Assembly: GCA_031315995.1 (NCBI GenBank)
Contig: JALDRG010000005.1
Location: 186,001-250,000, forward strand
Length of the DNA stretch: 64,000 bases
Reading direction: 5' to 3'
Source: Nitrospira sp.
Lineage (GTDB): Bacteria > Nitrospirota > Nitrospiria > Nitrospirales > Nitrospiraceae
The number at the start of each line of letters is the position of its first letter. Positions within the stretch are counted from its first letter, which is position 1. A program made the position numbers and the translations under genes. Shown piece by piece: positions 26,313 to 36,366 of this stretch. Under the pieces are notes generated by a model that searched no databases, was not told where the DNA came from, and worked only from the letters and a program-made list of their open reading frames with translations.

Positions 26313-27371
26313 TCAGGGCGAAGCGTGATGCAGTTCGGCCATCAAATAGGACAACAGTCGAGTCGTATGCTCGGCTCTCCCCTCCAGGGTCAGATGGTAA
26401 ATGTGGTCCGTAAACCATTTTGCGTCATATTGAAAATCGGGCGGGTGTCCTAGTATGGGTATTCTCATGTCGTGGAGTCGTCCAGTTATCTGCCGTATGG
26501 AATTTGATACGCGTGGAGAAGTAAAGTCCAGCTCGTTTTTTACGACCGGCGGCCAGGCGATGTATACAGCAATGTCCCGCGCGTGACAGCTCACTACAAA
26601 GTTGCGCAAATTGCCCCAGAAATATGTCGACTCCACGAAGTCGACATCCAGCTCATAAGGATCTTTGCCGAACGGCCTTGGGGCCTCCGGTGTTCGCAAC
26701 CTGGCATCTCCATGGGGATCGATGTTCAGAAACGAATAGATTTTTTCCGGATGGTAGTCTGGTTGGCTCCAGGCGTCGCGTACCAGGCTCAGGATCTCCT
26801 GCGGACTTTTGAGCCGTCTGGCCCGAACGCTCTCCAAGCGTTCACCCATGGCCTTGGTGATGGCGCCAAGCAGCACTCGCTGTGGAACGACGGAAAACAT
26901 AAATTCCAACTTCTCCCTCGGCTCAAGATCCCGGAAATAATCCGGGTCCCATGCCATGATTTGACTCGTGAGCCATTCAGTATAAGGCACTCCCGGGCTG
27001 TAATATCCATACTCGAGCGGTAACACAACGATATCGCCCGGCGCGATGTAGGGTGCAATCTCCTTCAGCATGAAATCAAACGGTCGGTTCATACTCACGC
27101 CCATATTGATGGTGGAGATGCCGAGCACCCGTTCAATTCGGTCGGAATCGATCCCGAAGAAGGCACTGGAGCCGGCTACGAACAGGAGTTTTTGTTTCTC
27201 CCGGTTCTGCGCCAGCAAATCACGCTTCACGATTTGGGCGTCATGTATCCAATACTCCGCCGATACGAGTGCGCCCAGTTGATAGAAAAATGCACTGCTA
27301 TACAGCAGGGCGAGAAGGACGAGTGTGAGGGCGATCACTCCCACATATTTCACCGGCGAGAAGGTGTTCAT
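26313..27371 (-). CDS. SGNH-like (AlgJ/DltD-type) membrane-anchored protein paired with an MBOAT acyltransferase
   Basis: A 352-residue protein with one N-terminal transmembrane helix (about residues 9-30) and an extracytoplasmic domain. The segment FVAGSSAFFGID has the serine of an SGNH hydrolase block I. DHIYHLTLEGRAEH near the C-terminus has the DxxH pair of block V. Such proteins work with MBOAT enzymes to move acyl groups to extracellular polysaccharide or teichoic acid. The ATG at 27371 is preferred to a TTG two codons upstream. It starts six bases after the MBOAT stop. Substrate unknown. Confidence 0.7.
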   Translation of the reverse strand: MNTFSPVKYVGVIALTLVLLALLYSSAFFYQLGALVSAEYWIHDAQIVKRDLLAQNREKQKLLFVAGSSAFFGIDSDRIERVLGISTINMGVSMNRPFDFMLKEIAPYIAPGDIVVLPLEYGYYSPGVPYTEWLTSQIMAWDPDYFRDLEPREKLEFMFSVVPQRVLLGAITKAMGERLESVRARRLKSPQEILSLVRDAWSQPDYHPEKIYSFLNIDPHGDARLRTPEAPRPFGKDPYELDVDFVESTYFWGNLRNFVVSCHARDIAVYIAWPPVVKNELDFTSPRVSNSIRQITGRLHDMRIPILGHPPDFQYDAKWFTDHIYHLTLEGRAEHTTRLLSYLMAELHHASP

Positions 27372-27377
27372 ATGCAA

Positions 27378-28934
27378 TCAGAAATTTTGATAAATAAAGC
27401 CGCTAGGATGTGTGGTCATGGATGCGAGCAACACGAGAAACAGAAGGGCACCAATAAACATCCCGCGTCTCATCGTGAAGGCGACTGGGGGACTATGGTT
27501 GTCCAGATGCATCCATTCGTGTGTGTTCGGCAGTCGTAGAACGATCAGACTTGATGCAAGGAGCCAGAAAAGGTGCAGCGCGGGCTCTGATAAGAGGACA
27601 TTGATTGGGAAGACTGTCCAGTGGTCGAATGAAATGGCGACTTTCATAGTATCAACGGTAAAAAATTGGGCCACAGCGGTAAACTGAGGCGCCGGCTTCT
27701 CCAAGGAATGCAGAGCCTCTCGCAGGCCATTCGCCCACAGTCCATTCAGCCCGGCGAGCGAAGCCGAAATTCTCAGGGCTGCAGACACAGTCTCGGCTCG
27801 AAACCATACCCAGGCCATGGAAACGGACAGAAAGGTCAGGCTCCATCCCACAGCATGGGAGCAACGGCCACCTAGTTTTCGCCAGCCATGGTTGATCATG
27901 AGATAGAGGCCGTGAAGGGCACCCCAGATCACGAATGTCCAGCTGGCTCCATGCCATAGCCCGCATAACGCCATGGTGATCATCACGTGGAGTTGTTGCC
28001 GCAGCAGGCCGTTTCGATTTCCACCTAAAGGAATGTATAGGTAATCCCGCAGGAAGCGCGAAAGCGTCATATGCCATCGTGTCCAGAAATCAGTAATACT
28101 GGTAGCTTTGTACGGAGAGTTGAAATTTTCGGGTAGCACAATCCCGAATAGCCTGGCCAGCCCGAGCGCCATATCCGTATAACCGGAGAAATCGAAGTAG
28201 AGTTGGAATGTGTAGGCAAGGATCCCGCCCCACGCTTCGACCAAACCCAGTTCTCCTGCTTGGGAGTCTGCGGAAAAAATTGGATTGGCATAAGCGGCCA
28301 AGGTATCTGCCAAAACAAGTTTCTTGAAGAGACCGATGGAGAAGAGGGTGATCCCTTCTGCGAAGGCACCAGACGAAAACGAGCGCATCGCGCTTCTCAG
28401 CTGAGGAGCGAACTCTCCATACCGAACAATCGGGCCGGCCAGCATCTTTGGAAAAAACGAGCAGAATAACCCGTACTCCAACACATGAAATGTTGTGACC
28501 TGGCCGCGATACACGTCGATGAGGTAGGCGATTTGTTGGAACGTCAGAAATGAAATGCCGAGCGGTAAATAATTGGTGCTGAGTGGATATGCCGTTCCCA
28601 TGACGACGTTGATATTCTCCAGCAGGAATGTTGAATATTTGAAATAGCCCAACAGGGCGAGGTTGATCGTCAGGCCCAAGAACAAAAGGTATTTTCGCTT
28701 TGCGCTTAGCAGAGAGGTGTAACGATGGATGGAAAAGCCGATTAGATAGCTCGCGCACATTGAGAGCAGAATCAGCGCCATATCCCATCCCGACCGCCAG
28801 GCGGCGAAAGTCAGAGACAGGCCGATGAGCCCGACAAGTGCAAGGCGAAATTGGCCGATTTTGTTCAGCAGGACGTACAGGAGTATCGAGAGGGGTAAAA
28901 AAACGGCAATAAAACTGAATGAATGTAAGGCCAT
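27378..28934 (-). CDS. MBOAT-family O-acyltransferase (AlgI/DltB type)
   Basis: A 518-residue polytopic membrane protein with about eleven hydrophobic helices. The conserved core has RWHMTLSRFLRDYLYIPLGG and the catalytic-type histidine in GLWHGASWTFVIWGALHG. N-terminal FNSIxFI-like start reads LHSFSFIAVFLPLSILLYVL. In alginate and D-alanylation systems these proteins transfer an acyl group across the membrane to a polymer. The adjacent SGNH-like gene is the usual partner. No polysaccharide synthase is nearby, so the acceptor is unknown. Confidence 0.9.
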   Translation of the reverse strand: MALHSFSFIAVFLPLSILLYVLLNKIGQFRLALVGLIGLSLTFAAWRSGWDMALILLSMCASYLIGFSIHRYTSLLSAKRKYLLFLGLTINLALLGYFKYSTFLLENINVVMGTAYPLSTNYLPLGISFLTFQQIAYLIDVYRGQVTTFHVLEYGLFCSFFPKMLAGPIVRYGEFAPQLRSAMRSFSSGAFAEGITLFSIGLFKKLVLADTLAAYANPIFSADSQAGELGLVEAWGGILAYTFQLYFDFSGYTDMALGLARLFGIVLPENFNSPYKATSITDFWTRWHMTLSRFLRDYLYIPLGGNRNGLLRQQLHVMITMALCGLWHGASWTFVIWGALHGLYLMINHGWRKLGGRCSHAVGWSLTFLSVSMAWVWFRAETVSAALRISASLAGLNGLWANGLREALHSLEKPAPQFTAVAQFFTVDTMKVAISFDHWTVFPINVLLSEPALHLFWLLASSLIVLRLPNTHEWMHLDNHSPPVAFTMRRGMFIGALLFLVLLASMTTHPSGFIYQNF

Positions 28935-29812
28935 AATTCGGTACGGATGTCGCTAGGCTTCACATTGTCGCCCATGCTAAGTAGAAACGAATCACGTGGC
29001 GTTGACTGTCTGTCTGACGCGTGGTCACGGCATTGGGCGATCAAATACTCGGGGACAGAGCCTCGTCGGTCTGTTGGCTCAAAATGCGAAACTCCCTGTT
29101 CGAGCGGTATCCACGGCAGGGGCATTGCACAGTCGATGTCGAACTGCCAATGCGACAGTGTTGCTGTTGAATGCCTGTAGCTCGGCAGCCAACCCACAAC
29201 GCTAGAATGTCCGCAATGCTTTGAATAGAGGTCATTATCATTGCCAAAGCTGTGCCAACAATGTCGGGAGAGATCCAAACAAAAAAACTCATGGCGGTGG
29301 GGAGCCTTGGCGCGTTCCCAAAGCACGCTCATCGCGAGAATTTCCTCCTGGCTTCTGTAACTGAGTCAATCAAAATGTCAGGATTTCAAGCATATGGAGC
29401 ATGAGGGGGACCGTCACAGTTCCACCAAGAAACACCTTCCCATGATTCGGCCAAGACTTGGTGGTTTGATCGACAGCAGAAATGAAGAGGAGGAATTGTC
29501 CGGTGTGCAAGGTTCACTCCTGCAGGCGACTGGCTCCTTGAGCGATACCGCACGTCGAGCACCCTCGCTGAGCGCTCATAGCGGGTTCCCTCAAGACTGT
29601 TCGGAGTTCCATGGGTTTGGAAGTCTGTAGCTATCTGTCAGCGGGATCTTCGTGCCAACGGCTTTACATCACACCACGGGACGGCTGGTCCGCCTACGGG
29701 CTAGGCGATACGGCGCCCGGCGGCCGAGCTTGGCATCGAAACTAACAACACATTAACCGGTGAGGGCGGGTGGATGGAGGATGGATGCGGTAGATCTGTA
29801 CCGGGGGGCAGG
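28935..29812. other. Long intergenic region without a supported gene
   Basis: About 880 bases. Minus-strand frames at 28865-29332 and 29041-29292 and a plus-strand frame at 29394-29630 have no ribosome site and uneven composition. The 29041-29292 frame begins with a short hydrophobic stretch (MSFFVWISPDIVGTALAMIM), so it might be a decayed membrane protein. GC is lower than in neighbouring genes, which fits accessory or decaying DNA. Confidence 0.45.
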
Positions 29813-30142
29813 CTATCGTTTGTATATAACCGTAACTCGGACGAGGAAATCCCGCAGGAGTTCCTGTTGATGCTGCAACGTGCCGAAGTCTTTTGCCAAG
29901 GCAGCCTCCTCAAGGTGATGGCCGATCATACTAATCTGATCAAACCCATATCCTCCGCCGTCACCTTTCATGCGATGGCCCAGAAGACGGATGGTGGTCA
30001 GGTCGCCTTGCTTGAGACAAGCTTCAATCGTGGTGAGGTCGCGTTGACGATTAGCGAGAAATCCCGGCACGATCGCTTCCAGGTCAGGATCAATTGTGAC
30101 GACAATTCTCTCTCGGTGGGCATCAGGGCGCGCCTGTGTCAT
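29813..30142 (-). CDS. Histidine phosphotransfer (HPt) protein
   Basis: A 109-residue single-domain HPt. The phosphoacceptor histidine is in [15 protein letters not shown], followed by [18 protein letters not shown], the usual four-helix pattern. It receives phosphate from a receiver domain and passes it on. Its start overlaps the hybrid kinase stop by four bases (ATGA), so it is translated with the kinase and is almost certainly its relay partner. No stand-alone output regulator is fused. Confidence 0.85.
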   Translation of the reverse strand: MTQARPDAHRERIVVTIDPDLEAIVPGFLANRQRDLTTIEACLKQGDLTTIRLLGHRMKGDGGGYGFDQISMIGHHLEEAALAKDFGTLQHQQELLRDFLVRVTVIYKR

Positions 30143-31905
30143 TGAGGGCCTGTTTTTTCAAAGGCTGCGAGCAATTCAAGAAGCGTGATCCGTTTTAGCG
30201 GCTTGGTCATGTGAGCGTTGCAGCCCGCCTCGAAAATTCTCGTGGCTTCTTCCTTGAGCGCCAATGCCGTCAGCGCCACAATTTGAACTGCGGGCAGATC
30301 CTGCTCTTGTTCCCACTTACGAATGGTTCTCGTGGCGGTCAACCCATCCATGACCGGCATCTGCATATCCATGAGGATCAGGTCGTAGTGTCCGTTCTGA
30401 AACTTCGCGACTCCGATCTGACCGTTATCTGCAAGATCCAATCGATGGGGGGTATCCTTGAGATAGGATTTGATCAGAACTTGGTTGTCCGGCGAGTCCT
30501 CGACGAGAAGGATTCGCAGAGGCTTGCAGGAGGGCGTTGCCGGTGGTCGCGAATGGTGAGAGGTAGTCAAAAACGCACTCTGGCTGCGTCCGAGCGCAAT
30601 ACTGATTGTTTGTTGAAGCTCGGATCGCCGGATCGGCTTGACCAGATATCCGCCCAAGCCGAGGTCGTAGGTTTTGGCAATGTCGTCGGCCCATCGATCG
30701 GATGCCAACATAATGATGGTAAGGCCGCTGAGTCGATGATCGGCACGAATACGCTCGATGACCTCAAACCCATCCATTCCGGGCATTCGACAATCCAGCA
30801 GCAGGAGACCAAAAAGCGTCTTCGAAGTCAGCGACTGCTGCAGTAGTTCCATCGCCTGTTCTCCGCTGTCGGCTTCCTCCACGAAGGCGCCCCACCCGAA
30901 GAGTGTTTCACGCAGAATCAACCGATTGGTGGGGTAATCATCCACTACCAAACAGCGCAGCCCTGTGAGGTTCAGTGCGACGGCCGGATTGGGGATCGAT
31001 GGGGCCGTTTGTATGCCGAGCCGAACGACACAATGGAAGGTGCTGCCTTCGCCCAGTGTGCTTTCAGCCCAGATTCGTCCCCCCATGAGCTTGGCCAGTT
31101 GCTGTGAAATCGAGAGTCCCAGGCCAGTGCCGCCGTATTGGCGGGCAATGGTGCTATGGCCTTGTGTGAAGGTGTCGAAAATGGTCTTCAACTTGTCCGG
31201 AGGTACTCCGATCCCGGTGTCTGTAATCGAGAATCGAATCACGCCTGCTTCTTGTCGGTCGGGATCGTTAGTGACCGTCATGACCACCGAACCCGTCTCC
31301 GTGAATTTGATCGCATTCCCCAGCAAGTTCAGCAGGACTTGGTACAGGCGGTTCGGATCGCCGATGAGATGGCAAGGCACGTCGGGGGCCAGGTGCGAGA
31401 CCAGTTCGAGCCCTTTTTCATTGGCTCGAAGCGCCAGCATCTCGCTCGCCTTGTCGATCAGCTCGGAGAGGTCGAAATCGATGGCGTCCAGGTCCAAGCG
31501 ACCCGATTCGACTTTGGAGAGGTCGAGAATATCATTGATGAGGCTTAAGAGACTGGCGCCGGCGCGTCGAAAGATGCGCAGATATTTCCGTTGCTCTGGG
31601 GTCAGCGTGGTCTCCCACAGCAAGTCGGCCATCCCGATGATGGCGTTCATCGGGGTGCGGATCTCATGGCTCATGCTGGCCAGAAACTCGCTTTTGGCAC
31701 GGTTGGCCACATCGGCGGCATCCTTCGCGCCTTGCAGCTCCTCGACGCGGCGTTGCAGTTCCTTGGAAACACGTTGGAGCGCGCGCTCGGCGCGCCGGCG
31801 CGCGGCCTGTTCGCGTTGCAGCGCGGTGAGCGGTCGGGAAGGGATTCGAGAAGAGCGTGTCGGAGAGGCGGCGGTTGGTCGGGTCTGGGAGATGCGTTTC
31901 GCCAT
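30139..31905 (-). CDS. Cytosolic hybrid histidine kinase with two receiver domains, no sensor domain
   Basis: A 588-residue protein. The first 70 residues are an Arg/Glu-rich coiled coil without membrane or PAS segments. The HisKA domain carries His80 in [14 protein letters not shown]. The ATPase has [16 protein letters not shown] and [10 protein letters not shown]. Two receiver domains follow, with phosphorylation sites in [13 protein letters not shown] and [13 protein letters not shown]. The input must come through the coiled coil or a partner protein. Next genes on the strand are HPt (downstream) and REC-GGDEF (upstream), pointing to a phosphorelay that may control c-di-GMP. Confidence 0.92.
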   Translation of the reverse strand: MAKRISQTRPTAASPTRSSRIPSRPLTALQREQAARRRAERALQRVSKELQRRVEELQGAKDAADVANRAKSEFLASMSHEIRTPMNAIIGMADLLWETTLTPEQRKYLRIFRRAGASLLSLINDILDLSKVESGRLDLDAIDFDLSELIDKASEMLALRANEKGLELVSHLAPDVPCHLIGDPNRLYQVLLNLLGNAIKFTETGSVVMTVTNDPDRQEAGVIRFSITDTGIGVPPDKLKTIFDTFTQGHSTIARQYGGTGLGLSISQQLAKLMGGRIWAESTLGEGSTFHCVVRLGIQTAPSIPNPAVALNLTGLRCLVVDDYPTNRLILRETLFGWGAFVEEADSGEQAMELLQQSLTSKTLFGLLLLDCRMPGMDGFEVIERIRADHRLSGLTIIMLASDRWADDIAKTYDLGLGGYLVKPIRRSELQQTISIALGRSQSAFLTTSHHSRPPATPSCKPLRILLVEDSPDNQVLIKSYLKDTPHRLDLADNGQIGVAKFQNGHYDLILMDMQMPVMDGLTATRTIRKWEQEQDLPAVQIVALTALALKEEATRIFEAGCNAHMTKPLKRITLLELLAAFEKTGPQ

Positions 31906-31989
31906 GTCGTGGTCCGGTCGTCTTCAGCCCATCATGACGGTTTGGTATCGCGAATGGGGGGAAAGGATCCTCGCGATGGCCGAAGGCCG

Positions 31990-32994
31990 TCAATCGTTAT
32001 GCGTGTGATGCACGAGTGTCAGGACCCCGGCTTGTTTGGTGCGATTGCGCCCTTCCTGCTTCGCTTGGTACAGCGCCTGGTCGGCGGCTCGAATCAGATC
32101 GGTCGGCGCGGCGATGCGGTTAGGGACGGTGCTCGCGAAACCGAGACTGATGGTCATCGGATCTCCGTTCGGATGTTTGATCTCCGCTTCGTAGACTTTG
32201 CGCCGAAGGGTATCGGCGACCTGCGCCGCGCCGTCCACTGTGGTGCCGGGCAGCACGATGACGAACTCATCGCCACCGTAACGGGCGACCAAGTCGCCGG
32301 GACGATTGACATGGCTTGAGATGAGGTGCGCGATCTGGCGGAGAAGTTGATCCCCGGCCTGGTGCCCGTGCGTATCGTTGTAGGTTTTAAAGTAGTCGAT
32401 ATCGAGCATGATGAGCGAGAGGGGCGTCGATTCGCGCGCGGCTCGGCGCCATTCCTGGTCGAGAAAGTCGTCGAACTGCCGCCGATTGGTAATGCCAGTG
32501 AGGCCGTCGAGGCACGAGAGGCGCAATAACATCTGGTTGGCTTCCTGTAACTGACGCATGACCTCCAGAAGTTCCTGCTCGCGTGCGCGGCGCCGTTCGA
32601 TTTCATGGACCAAGCGGAGCACGCAACGGACGCGTGTCAGGAGCTCGATCTTGCTGATAGGCTTGGCGACATAATCGATGGCGCCGGCGGCAAAAGCCAA
32701 CTGCAGATCCACCGGATCGGTCTTGACGGTGACCATGATGATCGGGATGTCGCGGTACCGTTCGACGGACTTGATTTGTCGACAAGCTTCGATGCCGCTG
32801 GTGGACGGCATGACGATATCCATCAGAATCAGATCGACTCGGCCGGTCATCTGCCGCATGCCGTCGAGCCCTAGGAGACGAAATGCGGCCGAGGCGGACT
32901 CGGCGACAAAGGTCTCTTCATACCCGGCGTTGACGAGGATGGATTGGATCAACAGACGATCGTCTGTCGAGTCATCGACGATCAGGATACCCAT
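31990..32994 (-). CDS. Response regulator diguanylate cyclase (REC-GGDEF)
   Basis: A 334-residue protein. The ATG at 32992-32994 is preferred to a TTG two codons upstream because the receiver begins MGILIVDDS. The REC domain has its Asp in [13 protein letters not shown] and Lys in YVAKPIS. A coiled linker ([20 protein letters not shown]) leads to GGDEF with [18 protein letters not shown] and an intact GGDEF active site. No RxxD inhibitory site is seen before it. It makes c-di-GMP from GTP, probably when phosphorylated by the neighbouring hybrid kinase. Confidence 0.93.
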   Translation of the reverse strand: MGILIVDDSTDDRLLIQSILVNAGYEETFVAESASAAFRLLGLDGMRQMTGRVDLILMDIVMPSTSGIEACRQIKSVERYRDIPIIMVTVKTDPVDLQLAFAAGAIDYVAKPISKIELLTRVRCVLRLVHEIERRRAREQELLEVMRQLQEANQMLLRLSCLDGLTGITNRRQFDDFLDQEWRRAARESTPLSLIMLDIDYFKTYNDTHGHQAGDQLLRQIAHLISSHVNRPGDLVARYGGDEFVIVLPGTTVDGAAQVADTLRRKVYEAEIKHPNGDPMTISLGFASTVPNRIAAPTDLIRAADQALYQAKQEGRNRTKQAGVLTLVHHTHND

Positions 32995-33125
32995 GGTCAA
33001 TGTCTCCCTGAAAGTGTGTCTCGCAAGCGGCGGAACAGGTCCGCCGACGGCGTGCTCGATCTCCGTGAAGCGGCGCTCGTCAGGGACAGCAGCCGGGCTC
33101 TATCCGGGGGCCGAACGATATTTCC

Positions 33126-33145
33126 CGAACAACGGACTAAGAGGA
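33126..33145 (+). repeat. Copy 1 of a 20-bp dispersed repeat
   Basis: CGAACAACGGACTAAGAGGA occurs here and again, identical, at 60548-60567, both between genes. In each case a CCGCAG-CTGT-AGGA-like segment follows about 90-110 bases later. The match over 20 bases within 64 kb is not expected by chance. Confidence 0.7.
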
Positions 33146-33258
33146 CGGCCTGTTCCGCAGCCTGCGGTCGATTCTGATACCAACGTGCCACGTACGTAGA
33201 TCGTGCTTATGGTGCGAACATCGAGGCGGTCCGCAGCCTGTTAGGAGGATGCTAGCAG

Positions 33259-33909
33259 CTAGTCTGGGTAAACGCCAGGGTAATGCTTTTTGATGCAGGG
33301 AGTGCAGAGGCCGTGACTGAACTCGGCTTCGGAATGTTGCTGGATATACTCTTCCAATTGCTGCCAGAAACCCTGATCGTTCCGAATTTTCTTGCAGGAG
33401 GCACAGATCGGCACCAGCCCTTTCAGTACCTTGACCTCCCGTAACGCCTGCTGGAGTTCGGTATTGCTGCGACGCAGCTCCATCTCGCGGGTTTTGCGGC
33501 AATCCATTTCTTTTTTGAGCATCAGCGCGGAGTTGACCCGGGCGAGCAATTCCACGCTATTGACCGGCTTCGTGATGAAATCCATGGCGCCGGCCGCGAA
33601 TGCGGCTTGGAGATCCCCTAGGGCGGTCTTCGCCGTGACAACGATGACGGGGATGTCCCGCAAGTGCTCCAGGTCCTTGATACGTTGCGTCGCGGCGACG
33701 CCGTCGATGCCCGGCATGAGAAAATCCATCAGGATCAAATCAATGGGCGACCGTGCTGGCTCGTTCTGTTGAGGTTGATCGATGCCCAGGTGGTCGTAGG
33801 CGGCAGCGGCTGAGTCTGCGATGACCAGGTCCTCGTGGCCCGCTTTATTCAGGATGGTCCTCAGCAGCAGCTGTTGATCGGGAGAGTCGTCGACGATCAG
33901 GATACCCAT
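33259..33909 (-). CDS. Response regulator with C-terminal four-cysteine domain
   Basis: A 216-residue protein. The REC domain ([20 protein letters not shown]) has Asp62 in DLILMDFLMPG. It closely resembles the receiver of the neighbouring REC-GGDEF protein, suggesting duplication. A coiled coil (ELRRSNTELQQALREVKVLK) leads to a compact tail with Cys169 and Cys172 (ICASCKKIR), FWQQLEEYI and Cys202/Cys205 (FSHGLCTPC). The four cysteines probably bind zinc. The tail type often follows receiver or PAS domains, but I know of no assigned function. Confidence 0.85.
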   Translation of the reverse strand: MGILIVDDSPDQQLLLRTILNKAGHEDLVIADSAAAAYDHLGIDQPQQNEPARSPIDLILMDFLMPGIDGVAATQRIKDLEHLRDIPVIVVTAKTALGDLQAAFAAGAMDFITKPVNSVELLARVNSALMLKKEMDCRKTREMELRRSNTELQQALREVKVLKGLVPICASCKKIRNDQGFWQQLEEYIQQHSEAEFSHGLCTPCIKKHYPGVYPD

Positions 33910-34079
33910 GCCGTATAGCCTCGTCTGGTTGATAGCGTGGAAGCAGGTTCGACCCCTGCCAATCGGGCATGCTGAGTGGTGACCATGCTGGGGATGGCTT
34001 CGACCCGATGCCGCCCGTCAGAACCCGTATCGGCAGGATCGAGAAATAGATTAAGGGGCTCGAGACAGCAGCCGTAGGA

Positions 34080-34529
34080 CTAAGGCTGGAGGGCCGCTTT
34101 GACTAAGTCGCTGACGACCTTGCCGTCTACGGATTGTCCGGCTAAGCGGGCCATTACGGACTTCATCACTTGGCCCATGTCCTTGAGGGATGTCGCACCG
34201 CACTCCTTGACCACGACCTCGACGATCCGAGTGAGCTCGTCGGTAGAGAGCGCGGCAGGAAGATACCCTTCGATGATGCGGATCTCCTGCCGTTCTTTCG
34301 TGGCAAGGTCCTGCCGGTTGCCCTTCTCGAATTGCTCGGCGGCCTCTTTGCGTTGCTTGATAAGGGTGGTCATGATCCGGCTCATGCCGGCATCGTCTAG
34401 GTCCTGTTTCAGCTCAACTTCCTTGTATTGCACGGCGGCTTTAATCATGCGGATGACGTCCATGCGTAGTTGGTCTCTCGACTTCATCGCTGATTTGAGA
34501 TCTTCAGTGAGACGGTCATGTAGCGACAT
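34080..34529 (-). CDS. yqeY: GatB/YqeY-domain protein
   Basis: A 149-residue helical protein with MSLHDRLTEDLKSAMKSRDQ, VIRMIKAAVQYKEVEL and the C-terminal DMGQVMKSVMARLAGQSVDGKVVS, all typical of YqeY. The fold equals the tail of GatB and is thought to act in tRNA-dependent amidation, but stand-alone YqeY has no proven reaction. It is a single gene, usually found near rpsU or dnaG in other bacteria; neither is nearby. Confidence 0.92.
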   Translation of the reverse strand: MSLHDRLTEDLKSAMKSRDQLRMDVIRMIKAAVQYKEVELKQDLDDAGMSRIMTTLIKQRKEAAEQFEKGNRQDLATKERQEIRIIEGYLPAALSTDELTRIVEVVVKECGATSLKDMGQVMKSVMARLAGQSVDGKVVSDLVKAALQP

Positions 34530-34617
34530 CAGATTCCTTTCAGGATGCGTCTGCTCCTATCGCGGAGGATAACGTCTTTGGCGAAGTCAGTCAACGTGGA
34601 GAACGTGTGTTTTCATG

Positions 34618-34646
34618 TTGAGCGTGACCCCATACTATCTCATAAT
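34618..34646 (+). promoter_or_regulatory. Sigma-70-type promoter for the small lipoprotein gene
   Basis: TTGAGC (34618-34623) and CATAAT (34641-34646) are separated by 17 bases. The pair lies 50 bases upstream of the lipoprotein start at 34696. Confidence 0.5.
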
Positions 34647-34695
34647 GCGAGGTCGATGGTGCCTGAGCCGGACGGAAATAGAAAGGGGGAGCAGC

Positions 34696-34908
34696 ATGGG
34701 TAATGAGAACGGCGAGCTGGACGGAGGGGCGCGTTGGGGCGGGGTTGTCTTTGGTGTGGTCGCCGCAGTGATATTGACGACCGGTTGCGCGAGTGAGAAA
34801 CCGAAGCCGATGGCACAACCGTCCGTGGAGCAGGTGAAGGGCAGCGCCGACCGCGGTTTCGATAAGCTCAAACAAGAAGAACGGGACCATAGGCCGGCGG
34901 GGATGTAG
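34696..34908 (+). CDS. Small lipoprotein (70 aa)
   Basis: A 70-residue protein with a hydrophobic helix and a lipobox (ILTTGCAS), then a short charged mature part (MAQPSVEQVKGSADRGFDKL). The ATG at 34696 follows a GGGGGAG box; an upstream in-frame reading is not protein-like. The polar N-terminal 15 residues are unusually acidic for a signal peptide. The mature region is too short for an enzyme and could be structural. Convergent with the MFS gene. Family unknown. Confidence 0.62.
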   Translation: MGNENGELDGGARWGGVVFGVVAAVILTTGCASEKPKPMAQPSVEQVKGSADRGFDKLKQEERDHRPAGM

Positions 34909-34935
34909 TCCTCCGAGGCATGGCGGCGCGACCAG

Positions 34936-36366
34936 CTAGGGTGCCACGCGGGGATTTTTCCAGGGGAGCAGCGCGATTAATGGTTTGACCAGCGGCAGCT
35001 CCCACCAGAGATGCTGTGTGATCGATGGCGCGAGAGGGCGTGGTTCGCGGAACGTTCCCAGCAGGCTCAGAGCAATCAGCAAACGTAACGCGCCGGAGAG
35101 ACAAAATACGAACGGCAGGTTGGACGCGGGCGTCACAACCCAGGTGCCGAGTGAAAGCTGAGCCGGGGTGATCGTGGCCAACCAGCTGCCTATCAAGGCG
35201 CCGGTGCCCCAGCCGATCGCATTCATGGCATTCGCCGAGGCCACACCTCTGGTGCGTTCCTCGGGGCGGAGAGAATCGAAGACATAGTTTTGCAATCCGA
35301 GCGACAGTCCGGCCCAAATCACCCCACCGAAGAAGTTTAAGATCAGTAGAAACAGATACTGTTCGCTGAAGAGGTAGCCCATCGGCAGGAGCGGCACCGA
35401 TAAGCCTGTGATTGCCACGAGAGTTTTGTTGCCGTAGCGGTCGCCGACCTGTCCCCAGGGCGTGAGTGTGAGGAACTGTGCCGAAATGCTGCTGGCCATC
35501 CAGCCTGCGTACTGGAGATAGGACCACTGGAGATCCCGCAGCAGGTAGATCACAAAAAATGGTCCGGAAATGAGTACAGCGAAGTGCATCAGGCCGGAGA
35601 ACAGCAGGAAATGGCGAAAGTCGTTCGTGGCCGTGTGGAGTAGAAAATGCCGGAATCCGTGCGGGGCCTCGATGTGATGCACCGGAGCCAGCTTGGAGAC
35701 CCTGATTTGACAGTTGGTGGCGCTTATCCGCGCGATCGCAGCGGCCAGAAAAATCACGAGAAAGCCGATCCAGCTGATGTCCCATTGTTGCCCGAGTGTC
35801 AAGATCGTTCCCGCGATCCCCAGGGCGACGAAACTTATCAATGCCGTAATACGAGCCCGCCGAGCAAAATAGGCGCCTCGACCGCTCAATCCCACCACCT
35901 CGACCAGGAGGCTGTTCCAGATCGGAATCGAGGCGTGTCCACAGGAAAAGTACAACATGGCGCAGCCGATCAAGATCCAGGGACCATGCTCGGGGAGGAG
36001 CAACGGGAGGGTGAGGAGCGGGAGCCAGCAGAAGGCCTGTGCCCGGCCAAAAATCACGATAAGTTGACCGGGGTTGCGAAGGCGCTGAAGCAATTTCACC
36101 GATGATAATTGCGCCACCACTCCGACCAATTGAGGCAGTGCGGACAGAATTCCGATATGGAAGGGGGAGGCGTGCAAGAGCAGGGCAAAGGCCGAAAAGT
36201 AATTTTCTCCGCCGCCCTGCGCCGCAGCTTGGAAGGCGGCGTCACGGACGCCGTAACGACGACTCTGAGCCGTGGCCTCGCTCTCCGATGACAGCGTGAG
36301 ATTGTCTGCGGTGTTACCCTCGAGAAGGGGGAGCGATGTCTGGTGCTGGGTAGGGGATTGGTTCAT
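34936..36366 (-). CDS. MFS transporter
   Basis: A 476-residue membrane protein with about twelve hydrophobic helices in two halves and a polar N-terminal tail of about 45 residues. The inter-helix loop RNPGQLIVIFGRAQ and later GDRYGNKTLVAI in the 8-9 loop follow the major facilitator pattern. The substrate cannot be deduced; the family includes uncharacterised permeases and lipid or drug exporters. Single gene, convergent with the small lipoprotein and divergent from the periplasmic protein at 36556. Confidence 0.85.
   Translation of the reverse strand: MNQSPTQHQTSLPLLEGNTADNLTLSSESEATAQSRRYGVRDAAFQAAAQGGGENYFSAFALLLHASPFHIGILSALPQLVGVVAQLSSVKLLQRLRNPGQLIVIFGRAQAFCWLPLLTLPLLLPEHGPWILIGCAMLYFSCGHASIPIWNSLLVEVVGLSGRGAYFARRARITALISFVALGIAGTILTLGQQWDISWIGFLVIFLAAAIARISATNCQIRVSKLAPVHHIEAPHGFRHFLLHTATNDFRHFLLFSGLMHFAVLISGPFFVIYLLRDLQWSYLQYAGWMASSISAQFLTLTPWGQVGDRYGNKTLVAITGLSVPLLPMGYLFSEQYLFLLILNFFGGVIWAGLSLGLQNYVFDSLRPEERTRGVASANAMNAIGWGTGALIGSWLATITPAQLSLGTWVVTPASNLPFVFCLSGALRLLIALSLLGTFREPRPLAPSITQHLWWELPLVKPLIALLPWKNPRVAP

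Noticed and set aside
29041..29292. Minus-strand frame starting with a hydrophobic stretch
   Set aside because: It has no ribosome site, and the remainder is not membrane or domain-like.
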